Shown piece after piece: positions 35,088 through 43,534 of a stretch of DNA of 45,614 bases. This stretch comes from CAJMGO01 sp900557305 (lineage in GTDB: Bacteria; Bacillota_I; Bacilli_A; RF39; UBA660). A model generated the notes under the pieces. It saw only the letters and a list, made by a program, of their open reading frames with translations. It searched no databases and was not told where the DNA came from. How positions within the stretch are numbered: position 1 is the first letter of the stretch; each line of letters begins with the position of its first letter. The position numbers and the translations under genes are program-made. The stretch lies in contig CAJMGO010000010.1 of the NCBI GenBank assembly GCA_905212975.1, forward strand, positions 1 to 45,614, read 5' to 3'.

Positions 35088-36057
35088 TTTTGTTATCATC
35101 ATAATACAATTTAATTACTTCAATAATTTCTTTCATATTTTTACCTTTTTCAAGTTCATGTATTATAATTTGTCTATTTTTATTAGACTCTAATTCATCT
35201 TCTAAGCTAATGCATATTGCATTTATATATCTATTTGTGTAATTAAGTAATTTTTCAGATAAATTTGAATTTTTTAAATATGAATCGTAAAAATTAACAT
35301 CAGAATTTAATAATTCAAAATATACACTTGTTACATCCAAATCATGTGTTGTTTGTTCTTTTATATCACTTTTATTATTCTGGTTATTTAAATTTTCTAT
35401 ATCAAAACTAATTTGACCAGGTACAACCGAATTATTTCTTTCATTAGTAAATTTGTATGAAAAACATTTTCTATCATAATCATATTTACCATATTGAGAT
35501 ATTTTATGCGTAAATCTATATGATAAATCAACTAATTTTCTTAATGTTAAATAATCATTATTCAACAATATTTTTATTTTTTTAGTATATATATTAGCAG
35601 ACTCAAAATCACCATTTTTTATAGAATCAAATCTCTTCTTTATTTTATTATACATAAAGATTTTTTTTTCATAATGATCAAATTTTTTGTATAATCCTCT
35701 ATCGTTTTCACGTATAAAATTGATAAACTCATAATTTTTAAGCCCTTTATCAACTATATTATTTATCATTTTTTGTTTCATATTATTATTTGAAATATTA
35801 AGTCCAAAATGACAATCTAAAAATTTAAATTGATTATTTTCTTTACTATTTGTTTTATAAATTATATATATATCATAATCTTCTATATTTTCTTTTTTTA
35901 AATATTCTCTTATAAATTGCTCTTTCGTGGAATATTTGGATAGTAATTCATCTAATTGCATTAATGGATGATCTTTATCTATTAAATCATAATCATAAAA
36001 TTCTACTTCATCTTTTTTTATATTTCTTAATACAATTTTATAATTTGAATTTTTCAT
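35074..36057 (-). CDS. Unrecognised cytoplasmic protein
   Basis: 327 residues, rich in Asn, Lys and Tyr, with no signal peptide or membrane segment. It reads as mostly helical, with an Asn/Gln-rich linker around 220-235. No motif recognised. The start at 36057 has TTGGTGAT upstream. A TATAAT element lies at 36079-36084, between topA and this gene, so it is probably monocistronic. Confidence 0.6.
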   Translation of the reverse strand: MKNSNYKIVLRNIKKDEVEFYDYDLIDKDHPLMQLDELLSKYSTKEQFIREYLKKENIEDYDIYIIYKTNSKENNQFKFLDCHFGLNISNNNMKQKMINNIVDKGLKNYEFINFIRENDRGLYKKFDHYEKKIFMYNKIKKRFDSIKNGDFESANIYTKKIKILLNNDYLTLRKLVDLSYRFTHKISQYGKYDYDRKCFSYKFTNERNNSVVPGQISFDIENLNNQNNKSDIKEQTTHDLDVTSVYFELLNSDVNFYDSYLKNSNLSEKLLNYTNRYINAICISLEDELESNKNRQIIIHELEKGKNMKEIIEVIKLYYDDNKKHIK

Positions 36058-36078
36058 ATACGCATCACCAATAATATT

Positions 36079-36084
36079 ATTATA
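36079..36084 (-). promoter_or_regulatory. -10 element before the 35074-36057 gene
   Basis: Minus-strand TATAAT (context AAGGTATAAT) 21 bases before the start, in the short gap after the topA stop. No clear -35. Confidence 0.4.
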
Positions 36085-36103
36085 CCTTATTATTTATCCT
36101 ATT

Positions 36104-38122
36104 TCAATCTTTCGTATAATCACATGCTGAACATTTTACTGTACCTTTATGATCAACTAACATAGAGTTACATTTTGGGCATAATTCACCAGTAGGTTTA
36201 TCCCAATATGCCTCTTTACAAGTTGGGTAATTATTGCATCCATAAAACAATTTACCTTTTCTTGTTTTCTTTTCTATTATTTTTCCATCACATTTAGGGC
36301 AATTACAAATTTCTACGTTTTCTGTTGAATTCTTAACATATTTACATGTTGGAAAATTGCTACAAGCTACAAAAGATCCATATCTTCCTTTTCTTATTAC
36401 AAGATCACTTCCACATTCAGGACATTTTTCACCAGTTTTTTCTGCTTCTTTTTTTTCCATTTTATCAAAAGCCTCTTTAACAGAAGGTTCAAAATCTTTA
36501 TAAAATTTATTTAATACTTCATACCAAATTTCTTTTCCTTCAGCAATTTCATCCAAATCATTTTCCATCTTTGCTGTATACTCAACATTAATTATATGAC
36601 TAAAAAACTCTTGTAGTTTTTTAGTTACTTCAACGCCTATTTCAGTTGGTATAAATTTTTTATCTTTAACATCTACATATCCTCTTGTTTTAATATTATC
36701 CACAATTTGCGCATATGTACTTGGACGTCCTATACCAAGTTCTTCCATAGCTGCAACAAGTTTTGGTTCTGTATATCTACTTGGTGGTTCTGTAAAATGT
36801 TGCTCTTTTTCTATATTATTTGATTTTACTTTACTATTTTGTTCCAATAAAGGCAGTGTTGTCTGTGTTACACTTTCATAATCACCATATACTTCTAGAT
36901 AACCTTTAAAAACCAAAGATTGAGCATTTGCTTTAAACATATAATCATTATTGTTTAATATAATACTTGTATTTGATGTTTTAGCATTTGCCATTAGGGA
37001 TGCTAAAGTTCTATAATATATAATTCTGTATAATTTAAATTCATCTTGAGTTAAATATTGTTTCATACTTAAAGGATCTCTTTTTATACTAGTTGGTCTT
37101 ATGGCTTCATGCGCATCTTGAGAAAATTCACTATTCTTTTGATGTGCAACGCCCTTATATTCTTTACCATACTTAGATTCTATATAATTTTCAGTTTCCT
37201 TTATAAAATCATATGATAAACGAGTTGAATCTGTACGCATGTAAGTTATCAAACCAACTGTTTCTTCACCAATATCAATTCCTTCATATAACTTTTGCGC
37301 TATACTCATTGTTTTCTTAGCACTCATTCCAAGCTTGTTACCTGCAGCCTGTTGTAAAGTACTTGTTATAAATGGTAATGGTGATTTTTTTAACTTTTCC
37401 TTTTTTTCTACATTTTCTATTTTAAACGAATCTGATAAACTATTTAAAATATTATTAGCAGATTCTTCTGAATTAATATCAATTTTTTTATTTTTAAATT
37501 TAATTAGTTCGGCTTCAAAATCACTAAATATTGCCTTTATTGTATAGTATTCTTCACTTTTAAAAGCATTAATTTCTTCTTCTCTATCTACAATTAATTT
37601 AAGAGCTACACTTTGAACTCTACCCGCAGACGACCCATCTGTTTTTGACTGAATCAATTTTGACAATCTAAAACCTATAATTCTATCTAAAATTCTTCTT
37701 GTTTCTTGTGATTGAACAAGATTTATGTCAATTTTTCTTGGATGTTCAAATGATTCTGTTATTGCTTTTTTTGTTATTTCATTAAAAACAATACGATTAT
37801 AATTATTATCATTTAATCCTAAAACCTCATATAAATGATAACTTATAGCTTCACCTTCACGGTCAGGGTCTGTTGCTAAATAAACAAATGAAGAATTTTT
37901 AACACTTTTTTTTAATTCACTTACAATTTTACTTTTTCCCTTAATTGTAACATAATTTGGTTTAAAATTATTTTCAATATCCACTCCAAGTCCATACTTT
38001 CCCTTTGTAGATAGATCTCTAATATGTCCTTTAGATGATGTTACTTCAAAATCATCTCCTAAATATTTTGAAATTGTTTTAACTTTTGCTGGCGACTCGA
38101 CTATAACTAAATTCTTTGACAT
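36104..38122 (-). CDS. topA: DNA topoisomerase I (type IA)
   Basis: 672 residues. The Toprim domain has VIVESPAKVKTISKYLG and LATDPDREGEAISYHL. The catalytic tyrosine is in GLITYMRTDSTRLS, with GIGRPSTYA further on. Three C-terminal Cys4 zinc ribbons follow (CPECGS..., CPKCDG..., CPKCNS...CSACDY). It relaxes negative supercoils. It ends in TGA and has a near-consensus promoter of its own. It is not next to dprA here. Confidence 0.96.
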   Translation of the reverse strand: MSKNLVIVESPAKVKTISKYLGDDFEVTSSKGHIRDLSTKGKYGLGVDIENNFKPNYVTIKGKSKIVSELKKSVKNSSFVYLATDPDREGEAISYHLYEVLGLNDNNYNRIVFNEITKKAITESFEHPRKIDINLVQSQETRRILDRIIGFRLSKLIQSKTDGSSAGRVQSVALKLIVDREEEINAFKSEEYYTIKAIFSDFEAELIKFKNKKIDINSEESANNILNSLSDSFKIENVEKKEKLKKSPLPFITSTLQQAAGNKLGMSAKKTMSIAQKLYEGIDIGEETVGLITYMRTDSTRLSYDFIKETENYIESKYGKEYKGVAHQKNSEFSQDAHEAIRPTSIKRDPLSMKQYLTQDEFKLYRIIYYRTLASLMANAKTSNTSIILNNNDYMFKANAQSLVFKGYLEVYGDYESVTQTTLPLLEQNSKVKSNNIEKEQHFTEPPSRYTEPKLVAAMEELGIGRPSTYAQIVDNIKTRGYVDVKDKKFIPTEIGVEVTKKLQEFFSHIINVEYTAKMENDLDEIAEGKEIWYEVLNKFYKDFEPSVKEAFDKMEKKEAEKTGEKCPECGSDLVIRKGRYGSFVACSNFPTCKYVKNSTENVEICNCPKCDGKIIEKKTRKGKLFYGCNNYPTCKEAYWDKPTGELCPKCNSMLVDHKGTVKCSACDYTKD

Positions 38123-38148
38123 ATTTTCTCTCCTTTTTCTAAATATAT

Positions 38149-38177
38149 TTTATACACTATTAAATCAACATTGTCAA
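38149..38177 (-). promoter_or_regulatory. Promoter of topA
   Basis: Minus-strand TTGACA (38172-38177), a 17-base spacer and TATAAA (38149-38154), 26 bases before the start. Confidence 0.8.
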
Positions 38178-38271
38178 TTCAAATATATACATTGATATAA
38201 ACTATTATATCCATTTAATAAATATAATTCATTTTAAACGATTTAAGAACTACAATAAATTCTATACTATA

Positions 38272-38314
38272 TAAAAAAATGATAAAAAATATCAATTGAT
38301 TATTCTTTATCATT
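38272..38314 (-). terminator. Intrinsic terminator overlapping the stop of the second coiled-coil gene
   Basis: Minus-strand AATGATAAA and TTTATCATT pair; inside the loop lies a second palindrome ATCAATTGAT. A T-run follows. The TAA stop at 38300 lies within the loop. Confidence 0.75.
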
Positions 38315-39214
38315 AAATTTATCAATATTAATAGAAAAATCACTAACTAATTCATTAAACTTTAACAAATTATTAGCTAATTCATTTTTATCAGCTGTAT
38401 ATTTAATTCTATCAAGTTCCAATTGTCTTTTCTCTTCTTCTAATAAATCTGATTTAACTTTAAATTCATTTTCCATTGCTTCAAGTTCACTTCTTTGTTC
38501 ATCTAATTCATTTTTTTGTTTTCTTTTAATCTCTCTTAATTTTTCTATTTCTTGATTTTTGTAATTTTCAAATTTAGTTTTTTCTTCATTTATTGAGTTT
38601 TGGACTTCTTTTAATTTTTCTATTTTTTCTTCTACTTCTTCTTTTTTATTTTGAAGTTTTTCGTATACTTCATCTTTGTATTTTTTTATTTTTTGATAAT
38701 CTTCTTTTTTTCTTATTTCATGTTGTTCTTTTAATTGATTCAATTCTACAAATTTGGCATCAAGTTTCTTTTTCATTTCTATATTTTGATTAAAAATATT
38801 TTTTGCAGAAAGAACATTATTATTTGCTTGTTCAAATATACTACTAATATCAGTAGATGATAAAACATCTTTACTAATTGTATTATTGATTTCTATATTT
38901 GGAACGCCATTTTCTATTTTTTCTTCTGGTTTAAAATAAGATTCATCTAATTCAGGTTCATTTTTTTCTGGTTTATTTTTTTCTTCACTTACCTGTTCTA
39001 ATTTATCAGTTTCTATTTCAAAATCATTTTCTGCATCTAAATCATCAGTAATTGATTTTTCATTTTGAGTAATATTCTCATTTGTTTGGTTATCCCTTAA
39101 CTCTTTATCAAAATTTAACTCTTCTTTTTCTGTATACAGATTTTCTATTTGATTACTATCATTTTGTAACAAATCAAAACCTTTAGATTGTATTTGTTTC
39201 TTATTTTTCTTCAT
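38300..39214 (-). CDS. Coiled-coil protein, paralogue of its upstream neighbour
   Basis: 304 residues, no signal peptide. An acidic, disordered N-terminal half (about 1-105), a short segment SSTDISSIFEQANNNVLSAKN, then about 150 residues of charged coiled coil (EKLREIKRKQKNELDEQ and similar), ending in LLKFNELVSDF and DKE. The same layout and the end pattern F-x-E-L-V-x-x-F occur in the adjacent gene. Function unknown; scaffold or filament-forming proteins look like this, but nothing specific supports that. Confidence 0.75.
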   Translation of the reverse strand: MKKNKKQIQSKGFDLLQNDSNQIENLYTEKEELNFDKELRDNQTNENITQNEKSITDDLDAENDFEIETDKLEQVSEEKNKPEKNEPELDESYFKPEEKIENGVPNIEINNTISKDVLSSTDISSIFEQANNNVLSAKNIFNQNIEMKKKLDAKFVELNQLKEQHEIRKKEDYQKIKKYKDEVYEKLQNKKEEVEEKIEKLKEVQNSINEEKTKFENYKNQEIEKLREIKRKQKNELDEQRSELEAMENEFKVKSDLLEEEKRQLELDRIKYTADKNELANNLLKFNELVSDFSINIDKFNDKE

Positions 39215-39219
39215 TATAT

Positions 39220-40464
39220 TTATTCCTTATTATCAGGTAATTGTTGAAATCCAGAGTTAAATTGAGTTACTAATTCTTTGAATCTTGCACAACTTTGAGA
39301 TAAATTTTTGCTTTCCAATTCTAATTTTTTTTCTTCTAATTCTTTAGATTTAGCGAATTGTTCTTTTTGTAATTGAAGTTCTTTTTGACCATTCTTTATT
39401 TTTTCTAATGCTATTGCCTTTTCTTTTTCAAATTGTTCTCTTTCAACATCTAATTTTTGTCTATCAGATTTTAATTTTTCTTCTTCTAAATTTTTATTCT
39501 TTTCAAATTGTTCTCTTTCATCGTTTAATTTTTCATTTGCAACTTTCAATGTTTGTTCTGCTAAATTAAGTTCAGCACGAGTTGATTCACAATCTGAATT
39601 AAATTGAGTTTCTTCATTTTGCAATCTTTGCTTTTGAGTTCTAATATATTCATTACATTGTTTTTTTTCATTTTCAATTGCCTGTTTTTGAGCATCCATA
39701 TATTTGTTAAATTCTTCTTTTTCTCTTTCAAATTTAGATATAGATTCAGCTAGATTTGCTTCATTTACATTAACATTTCTTTTTTGTTCAATCAAATTTG
39801 ATATAAAATTATTTGCACCTGTTACATCACTATATAAACTATCAAACAATACATCAAAATTTGATAAAACATAGCTATCATCTAATTTATTTGTTGAATT
39901 TTCTTCAGAATTATGTTCTATATTAATACTTGGTAATTCCATTTCATCTTCATCAGCAGTATTTTTTAAATTCTCTATTTCATTAATATCGGAGTTAATA
40001 ATTTCATCTGAACTATCATTTAAGCTTGAAACTTTAACTTCTTTTTCTAATCCATTATTTTCTATATTTTTTTTGTCCTCATTTAAATCTTCTGTTTTTT
40101 CACTATCTTGTGCTGCTAATTCTATATTATCATCATCAAAAGGAAGTGGTTGAATTTGATCATCTGAAGGATTAAAAGGTTCACTTAAAGAAATACTGTT
40201 TGTATCACCTGAATGTATATTTTGATCATTTATTGCATCTTCTACTCTAGTCTGTAATGTATTTATTATATCATCAGAAGAAGAAAGCCCTACTTTATTA
40301 ACTTCTTTTTCTGAAAATGAATTTTTGTTATCAGTTCCTTCATCAGCATCAATAAAATCATCATCTTTTGTATCATAAAAGAAATCATCCTTTAAATTAG
40401 AATAAGAGTTTGCAAAAATTTCATTTGCAGAATTATTTAAGTTTTGTTCAATATTTTCCATCAT
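39220..40464 (-). CDS. Coiled-coil protein, paralogue of its downstream neighbour
   Basis: 414 residues. An acidic low-complexity N-terminal half (about 1-200, FFYDTKDDDFIDADEGTD and onward), a short ordered segment with LFDSLYSDVTGANNFI, then a coiled coil with repeats of the type EREQFEK (four clear copies), ending CARFKELVTQF and DNKE. The Shine-Dalgarno AAAGGAGAG is followed by tandem ATGs. It has an extended -10 and is probably cotranscribed with its paralogue 5 bases downstream. Confidence 0.75.
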   Translation of the reverse strand: MMENIEQNLNNSANEIFANSYSNLKDDFFYDTKDDDFIDADEGTDNKNSFSEKEVNKVGLSSSDDIINTLQTRVEDAINDQNIHSGDTNSISLSEPFNPSDDQIQPLPFDDDNIELAAQDSEKTEDLNEDKKNIENNGLEKEVKVSSLNDSSDEIINSDINEIENLKNTADEDEMELPSINIEHNSEENSTNKLDDSYVLSNFDVLFDSLYSDVTGANNFISNLIEQKRNVNVNEANLAESISKFEREKEEFNKYMDAQKQAIENEKKQCNEYIRTQKQRLQNEETQFNSDCESTRAELNLAEQTLKVANEKLNDEREQFEKNKNLEEEKLKSDRQKLDVEREQFEKEKAIALEKIKNGQKELQLQKEQFAKSKELEEKKLELESKNLSQSCARFKELVTQFNSGFQQLPDNKE

Positions 40465-40515
40465 AAAAAATCTCTCCTTTTTATTCTTTTGTTCCCCTAT
40501 TTTTTTATCATTATA

Positions 40516-40524
40516 AGTATACCA
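40516..40524 (-). promoter_or_regulatory. Extended -10 promoter for the coiled-coil pair
   Basis: Minus-strand TGGTATACT with an overlapping downstream TATAAT, about 50 bases before the start, just after the sigH terminator. Confidence 0.5.
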
Positions 40525-40530
40525 TATTAT

Positions 40531-40553
40531 AAAAAAAAAACAAATGTTTTTTT
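40531..40553 (-). terminator. A/T-rich terminator after sigH
   Basis: Minus-strand AAAAAAAC and GTTTTTTT around a 4-base loop, directly abutting the TAG stop of sigH. Weak stem, good U-tract. Confidence 0.55.
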
Positions 40554-41171
40554 CTATTTTTGAAAATTTTGAATTATTTTTTTTATTTTTGTCTTAATGC
40601 GTTGAAGTGCGTTATCTATTGCTTTTATATTCTTATCAAGAATACTAGCAATTTCTTTGTATTCAAATCCATTATATTTTAAATCAAATACTTGATTTTC
40701 AAAATCTGTTAATGACTGTTTAATTTGTTCTATTAATTCTTCTTCCTGTTCTTTAAATGTAAGCATAAATTCTGGATTTTCTGATTCATCAAAAAATAAA
40801 TTTTCTAAACTGAATGAATCATCATCACTAGAAGATAATTCAAATGATACAGATTCATTTAATGCCTTATGTTTTAATCTTTTTGAGTTTGCTACAACAT
40901 TAATTATTCTTCTTTCGATACAATTGCATGCAAAAGTATAAAATGTTGTATTTTTTGTAGCATTAAATTGTCTTATCGCATTGCTTAAAGCAAGCATTCC
41001 TTCTTGAATTAAATCAGACATTTCTATACCACTATTTTTTATATACGAATAATATTTTTTGGCGTAATTTTTTATTATAGGTTCGTATTTTTTAAATAAA
41101 ATATCTTCATATTCTTGATTTTCACTTATGTAATCAAGAATTTCTTGATCATTAAAATCTTTATAATTCAA
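40554..41171 (-). CDS. sigH: RNA polymerase sigma factor, SigH-like (sigma-70 family)
   Basis: About 205 residues from a TTG start. Region 2 has DLIQEGMLALSNAIRQFN and FYTFACNCIERRIIN; region 4 has FENQVFDLKYNGFEYKEIASIL and KAIDNALQRIKTKI. Size and composition match SigH/Spo0H. In Bacillus subtilis mrnC-rlmB-(yacP)-sigH is the same order, which supports the name. The frame extends to another TTG at 41204 inside rlmB, but AGTAGGGAT lies before TTG 41171, giving a normal N-terminus (NYKDFNDQEILDYI). Whether it serves sporulation, competence or stress cannot be told. Confidence 0.88.
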   Translation of the reverse strand: MNYKDFNDQEILDYISENQEYEDILFKKYEPIIKNYAKKYYSYIKNSGIEMSDLIQEGMLALSNAIRQFNATKNTTFYTFACNCIERRIINVVANSKRLKHKALNESVSFELSSSDDDSFSLENLFFDESENPEFMLTFKEQEEELIEQIKQSLTDFENQVFDLKYNGFEYKEIASILDKNIKAIDNALQRIKTKIKKIIQNFQK

Positions 41172-41178
41172 ATTATCC

Positions 41179-41874
41179 CTACTTTCTTGATAAACTCGCT
41201 TCAAATATAACTATTCCAGCTGCAACTGATGCATTTAAACTGTTTACTGTTCCCTTCATAGGAATTGTAGCAATAAAATCACAAGCTTCTCTTACAATTC
41301 TACTCATTCCTTTTCCTTCATTTCCTATCACAATTCCTATTTTACCATTATAATCTATTTTCCTATAATCTTCACCTATCATATCAGTTCCAACTATCCA
41401 AAAACCATTATCTTTTAAATATTTAATAGTATTATTTAAATTAGTAACTTGTACAATATTAACTTTATCACAAGTACCAGTACTTACCTTTACAACAGTC
41501 GAATTAACTTCTACACTTCTGTCTTTTGGAATTATAATTCCATTTACTCCAGCGGCTTCACATGTACGTATTATTGCTCCAAAGTTATGAGGATCCTCTA
41601 TATGATCTAGAATTACTACTATTGAATTATCTTTATTCAATTCATCAATAGAAGAATACTTAAAGTTTTCTATATCTAAAATAATACCTTGATGAACGCC
41701 ATCCTTACTCATTTTATTCAAAATATCTTTATCACAAAATTCAATCTTTATATTATTTATTTTTAATTCATCAATAATATCTCTATCTTTTAAGTTTTTA
41801 AATATAAAAGCCTTATTTATTTTTTTATTTGAATTAATCATTTCATGTGCTACATTCTTTCCAAACACATACAT
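41179..41874 (-). CDS. rlmB: 23S rRNA (guanosine-2'-O)-methyltransferase RlmB-like (TrmH/SpoU family)
   Basis: 231 residues. A short L30e-like substrate-binding domain (VFGKNVAHEMI, KAFIFKNL) precedes a knotted SPOUT domain with ILDHIEDPHNFGAIIRTCEA, GIVIGNEGKGMS and PMKGTVNSLNASVAA, the three family motifs. It probably methylates G2251 of 23S rRNA. It starts one base after the mrnC stop. Confidence 0.93.
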   Translation of the reverse strand: MYVFGKNVAHEMINSNKKINKAFIFKNLKDRDIIDELKINNIKIEFCDKDILNKMSKDGVHQGIILDIENFKYSSIDELNKDNSIVVILDHIEDPHNFGAIIRTCEAAGVNGIIIPKDRSVEVNSTVVKVSTGTCDKVNIVQVTNLNNTIKYLKDNGFWIVGTDMIGEDYRKIDYNGKIGIVIGNEGKGMSRIVREACDFIATIPMKGTVNSLNASVAAGIVIFEASLSRK

Positions 41875-41875
41875 A

Positions 41876-42247
41876 CTATTTCCCCATTTCTAAAACTTTA
41901 AACATTATATCATCTATTCTATCTTTTTTATTTTGAAAATACAAGTACCCTATTAAAGCTTCTATTCCAGTTGCATTTTTATATGTTATCATATCTGTAT
42001 TTTTAGGTTTATGATTACATTTATGATTTCTTGCTCTTTTTATAATATCTAATTCATCACTATTAAAAAAGTTCTTATCAATTAAATTTTTAAGTATTTC
42101 TGCTTGATTTGGAGCACTAACATATTTAATTGAATTTTTTTGCAATTCATTAACTTTAACAATATTATTTTTTATTAAATATTTTCTTATGTATACTTCA
42201 TATATAGCATCACCCATATATGCAAGTGCTAAAACATTTATATCCAT
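41876..42247 (-). CDS. mrnC: Mini-ribonuclease III
   Basis: 123 residues: an RNase III catalytic domain without a dsRNA-binding domain. Motifs are LALAYMGDAIYEVYIR (catalytic Asp), NHKCNHKPKNTD and TGIEALIGYLYF (catalytic Glu). It matures 23S rRNA ends. It is embedded between rbgA and rlmB with 1-2 base gaps; cysS, the usual upstream neighbour, is absent. Confidence 0.94.
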   Translation of the reverse strand: MDINVLALAYMGDAIYEVYIRKYLIKNNIVKVNELQKNSIKYVSAPNQAEILKNLIDKNFFNSDELDIIKRARNHKCNHKPKNTDMITYKNATGIEALIGYLYFQNKKDRIDDIMFKVLEMGK

Positions 42248-42249
42248 AC

Positions 42250-43164
42250 TTATTCACCAAACCTATCAAAAGTAATTCCCTTAATAACACCATCTTTTAT
42301 ATCTTTAAGTATTACACTATAAACTTTTTCATCATCTACAATACCACCTTTTTGTAGACATCCTCTTTTTCTTCCTATTACTTCCATACATTCAAAATAG
42401 TCTTCAACCTCATCAAGATTGTATCTTTCTTTTAATATTTTTGGATAATAAGTTTTTAATGTGCGTAAAATATACATTATAACCTCATCTATTGGAAGAA
42501 CTTCTTCTTTTATAGCAGTTAGGCTTGCTAAATTAAACGCTACTGTCTCATTTTCAAATTTTGGCCATAAAATTCCTGGAGAATCTAACAATTCCAAAGA
42601 ATCATTTATTTTTACCCATTCAAGACTCTTTGTAACACCGGGTTTATTTCCCGTAGTAGCAGCTTTTTTACCAACTAATCTATTTATCAAAGTAGATTTT
42701 CCTACATTAGGTATTCCAACAATTAAAACCCTTATCTTTCTTTCATTCATACCTTTTTGTTTTCTTTTATCCATAGTATCTTGCATAATATTAAGAGTAT
42801 AATCAGTAAGTTTACTTATATTATCATTATTTAAATCAAATCCTAAAACATTGTAGCCTTTACTTTCATAATATTCTATCCATTTATTTGTTTCAATACT
42901 ATCACATAAGTCCATTTTAGTAAAAACTAAAATTCTAGGTTTATTTTTAATATATTTATCAATATCAACTATCTTTGAAGAATACGGCATACGAGCATCT
43001 ATTACTTCATATACAACATCTATTAAATTAATTTTTTCTTCTATTAGTCTTTTAGTTTTAGCCATGTGACCTGGGTACCAGTTGATACTCGTTGATGGTA
43101 AACTTTTTGTATCTTCGTTCATTTTTTTATTCTTTCTCATTTCTCTTTTTTGATACATATCCAT
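42250..43164 (-). CDS. rbgA: Ribosome biogenesis GTPase RbgA (YlqF)
   Basis: 304 residues. A circularly permuted GTPase: G4 (VFTKMDL) precedes G1 (GIPNVGKST) and G3 (DSPG), with a C-terminal ANTAR-like domain that includes GRKRGCLQKGG. It acts in late 50S assembly. Bacillus RbgA begins close to the WFPGHMAK block, but here INWYPGHMAK follows a 26-residue basic extension (MDMYQKREMRKNKKMNED and on). That extension, together with the ribosome-binding site, is duplicated 1.48 kb upstream as a broken copy. Confidence 0.94.
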   Translation of the reverse strand: MDMYQKREMRKNKKMNEDTKSLPSTSINWYPGHMAKTKRLIEEKINLIDVVYEVIDARMPYSSKIVDIDKYIKNKPRILVFTKMDLCDSIETNKWIEYYESKGYNVLGFDLNNDNISKLTDYTLNIMQDTMDKRKQKGMNERKIRVLIVGIPNVGKSTLINRLVGKKAATTGNKPGVTKSLEWVKINDSLELLDSPGILWPKFENETVAFNLASLTAIKEEVLPIDEVIMYILRTLKTYYPKILKERYNLDEVEDYFECMEVIGRKRGCLQKGGIVDDEKVYSVILKDIKDGVIKGITFDRFGE

Positions 43165-43182
43165 TTAAATCACTTCCTTTTT

Positions 43183-43198
43183 ACAACTTGTAAGTTGT
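43183..43198 (-). other. Short hairpin in the rbgA leader
   Basis: Minus-strand ACAACT-TACA-AGTTGT sits just before the Shine-Dalgarno AAAAAGGAAG of rbgA, 5 bases after the stop of the preceding gene. No T-run follows, so it is not an intrinsic terminator. It is absent from the duplicated leader at 44651-44661. Confidence 0.5.
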
Positions 43199-43202
43199 TG
43201 CT

Positions 43203-43511
43203 CTACTTATTTTCGATTAAATCGGTATAATATATAATTTCTTTACCTAATTTTTTTGCATAATCTATTTCTAAATTTGTACTTTCTCCAATATAATTAT
43301 TTATATTTACTACCAATATAGTATCTGATAATTCTATTCTTTTAAAATGTGCCTCTTTCAATTTTATTAATTGCTCTTCTGTTGCCTTCCTATTTTCTAA
43401 TACTGGATATACTGGTGTAAGAATACAATATCCTTCTAATGCCATCGTTTCAGCAACTGTCATCATCTCTTTTTGAAATTTTAAACTTCCACATAGTGTT
43501 ATTATTTTCAT
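43203..43511 (-). CDS. Small nucleoside 2-deoxyribosyltransferase-like/DUF4406-type protein
   Basis: About 102 residues: MKIITLCGSLKFQKEMM, then GYCILTPVYP, SDTILVVNINNYIGESTNLEIDYAKKLGKEIIYY. The order CGS, then a D-x-(I/V)-V-V strand, then a glycine and a glutamate (G-E-S-T-x-x-E-I-x-Y-A) is that of the Rossmann-like deoxyribosyltransferase family. Activity is not established, and many such small proteins are annotated only as hypothetical. ATG 43511 has GGAGGAT upstream. It is the cargo gene between dinD and rbgA. Confidence 0.72.
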   Translation of the reverse strand: MKIITLCGSLKFQKEMMTVAETMALEGYCILTPVYPVLENRKATEEQLIKLKEAHFKRIELSDTILVVNINNYIGESTNLEIDYAKKLGKEIIYYTDLIENK

Positions 43512-43534
43512 TTTGTAATCCTCCATCCAAATTA

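Noticed and set aside
38593..40200. Repetitive DNA in the coiled-coil genes as a repeat array or CRISPR
   Set aside because: The periodicity is of codons for charged heptads, irregular at DNA level, with no spacers.
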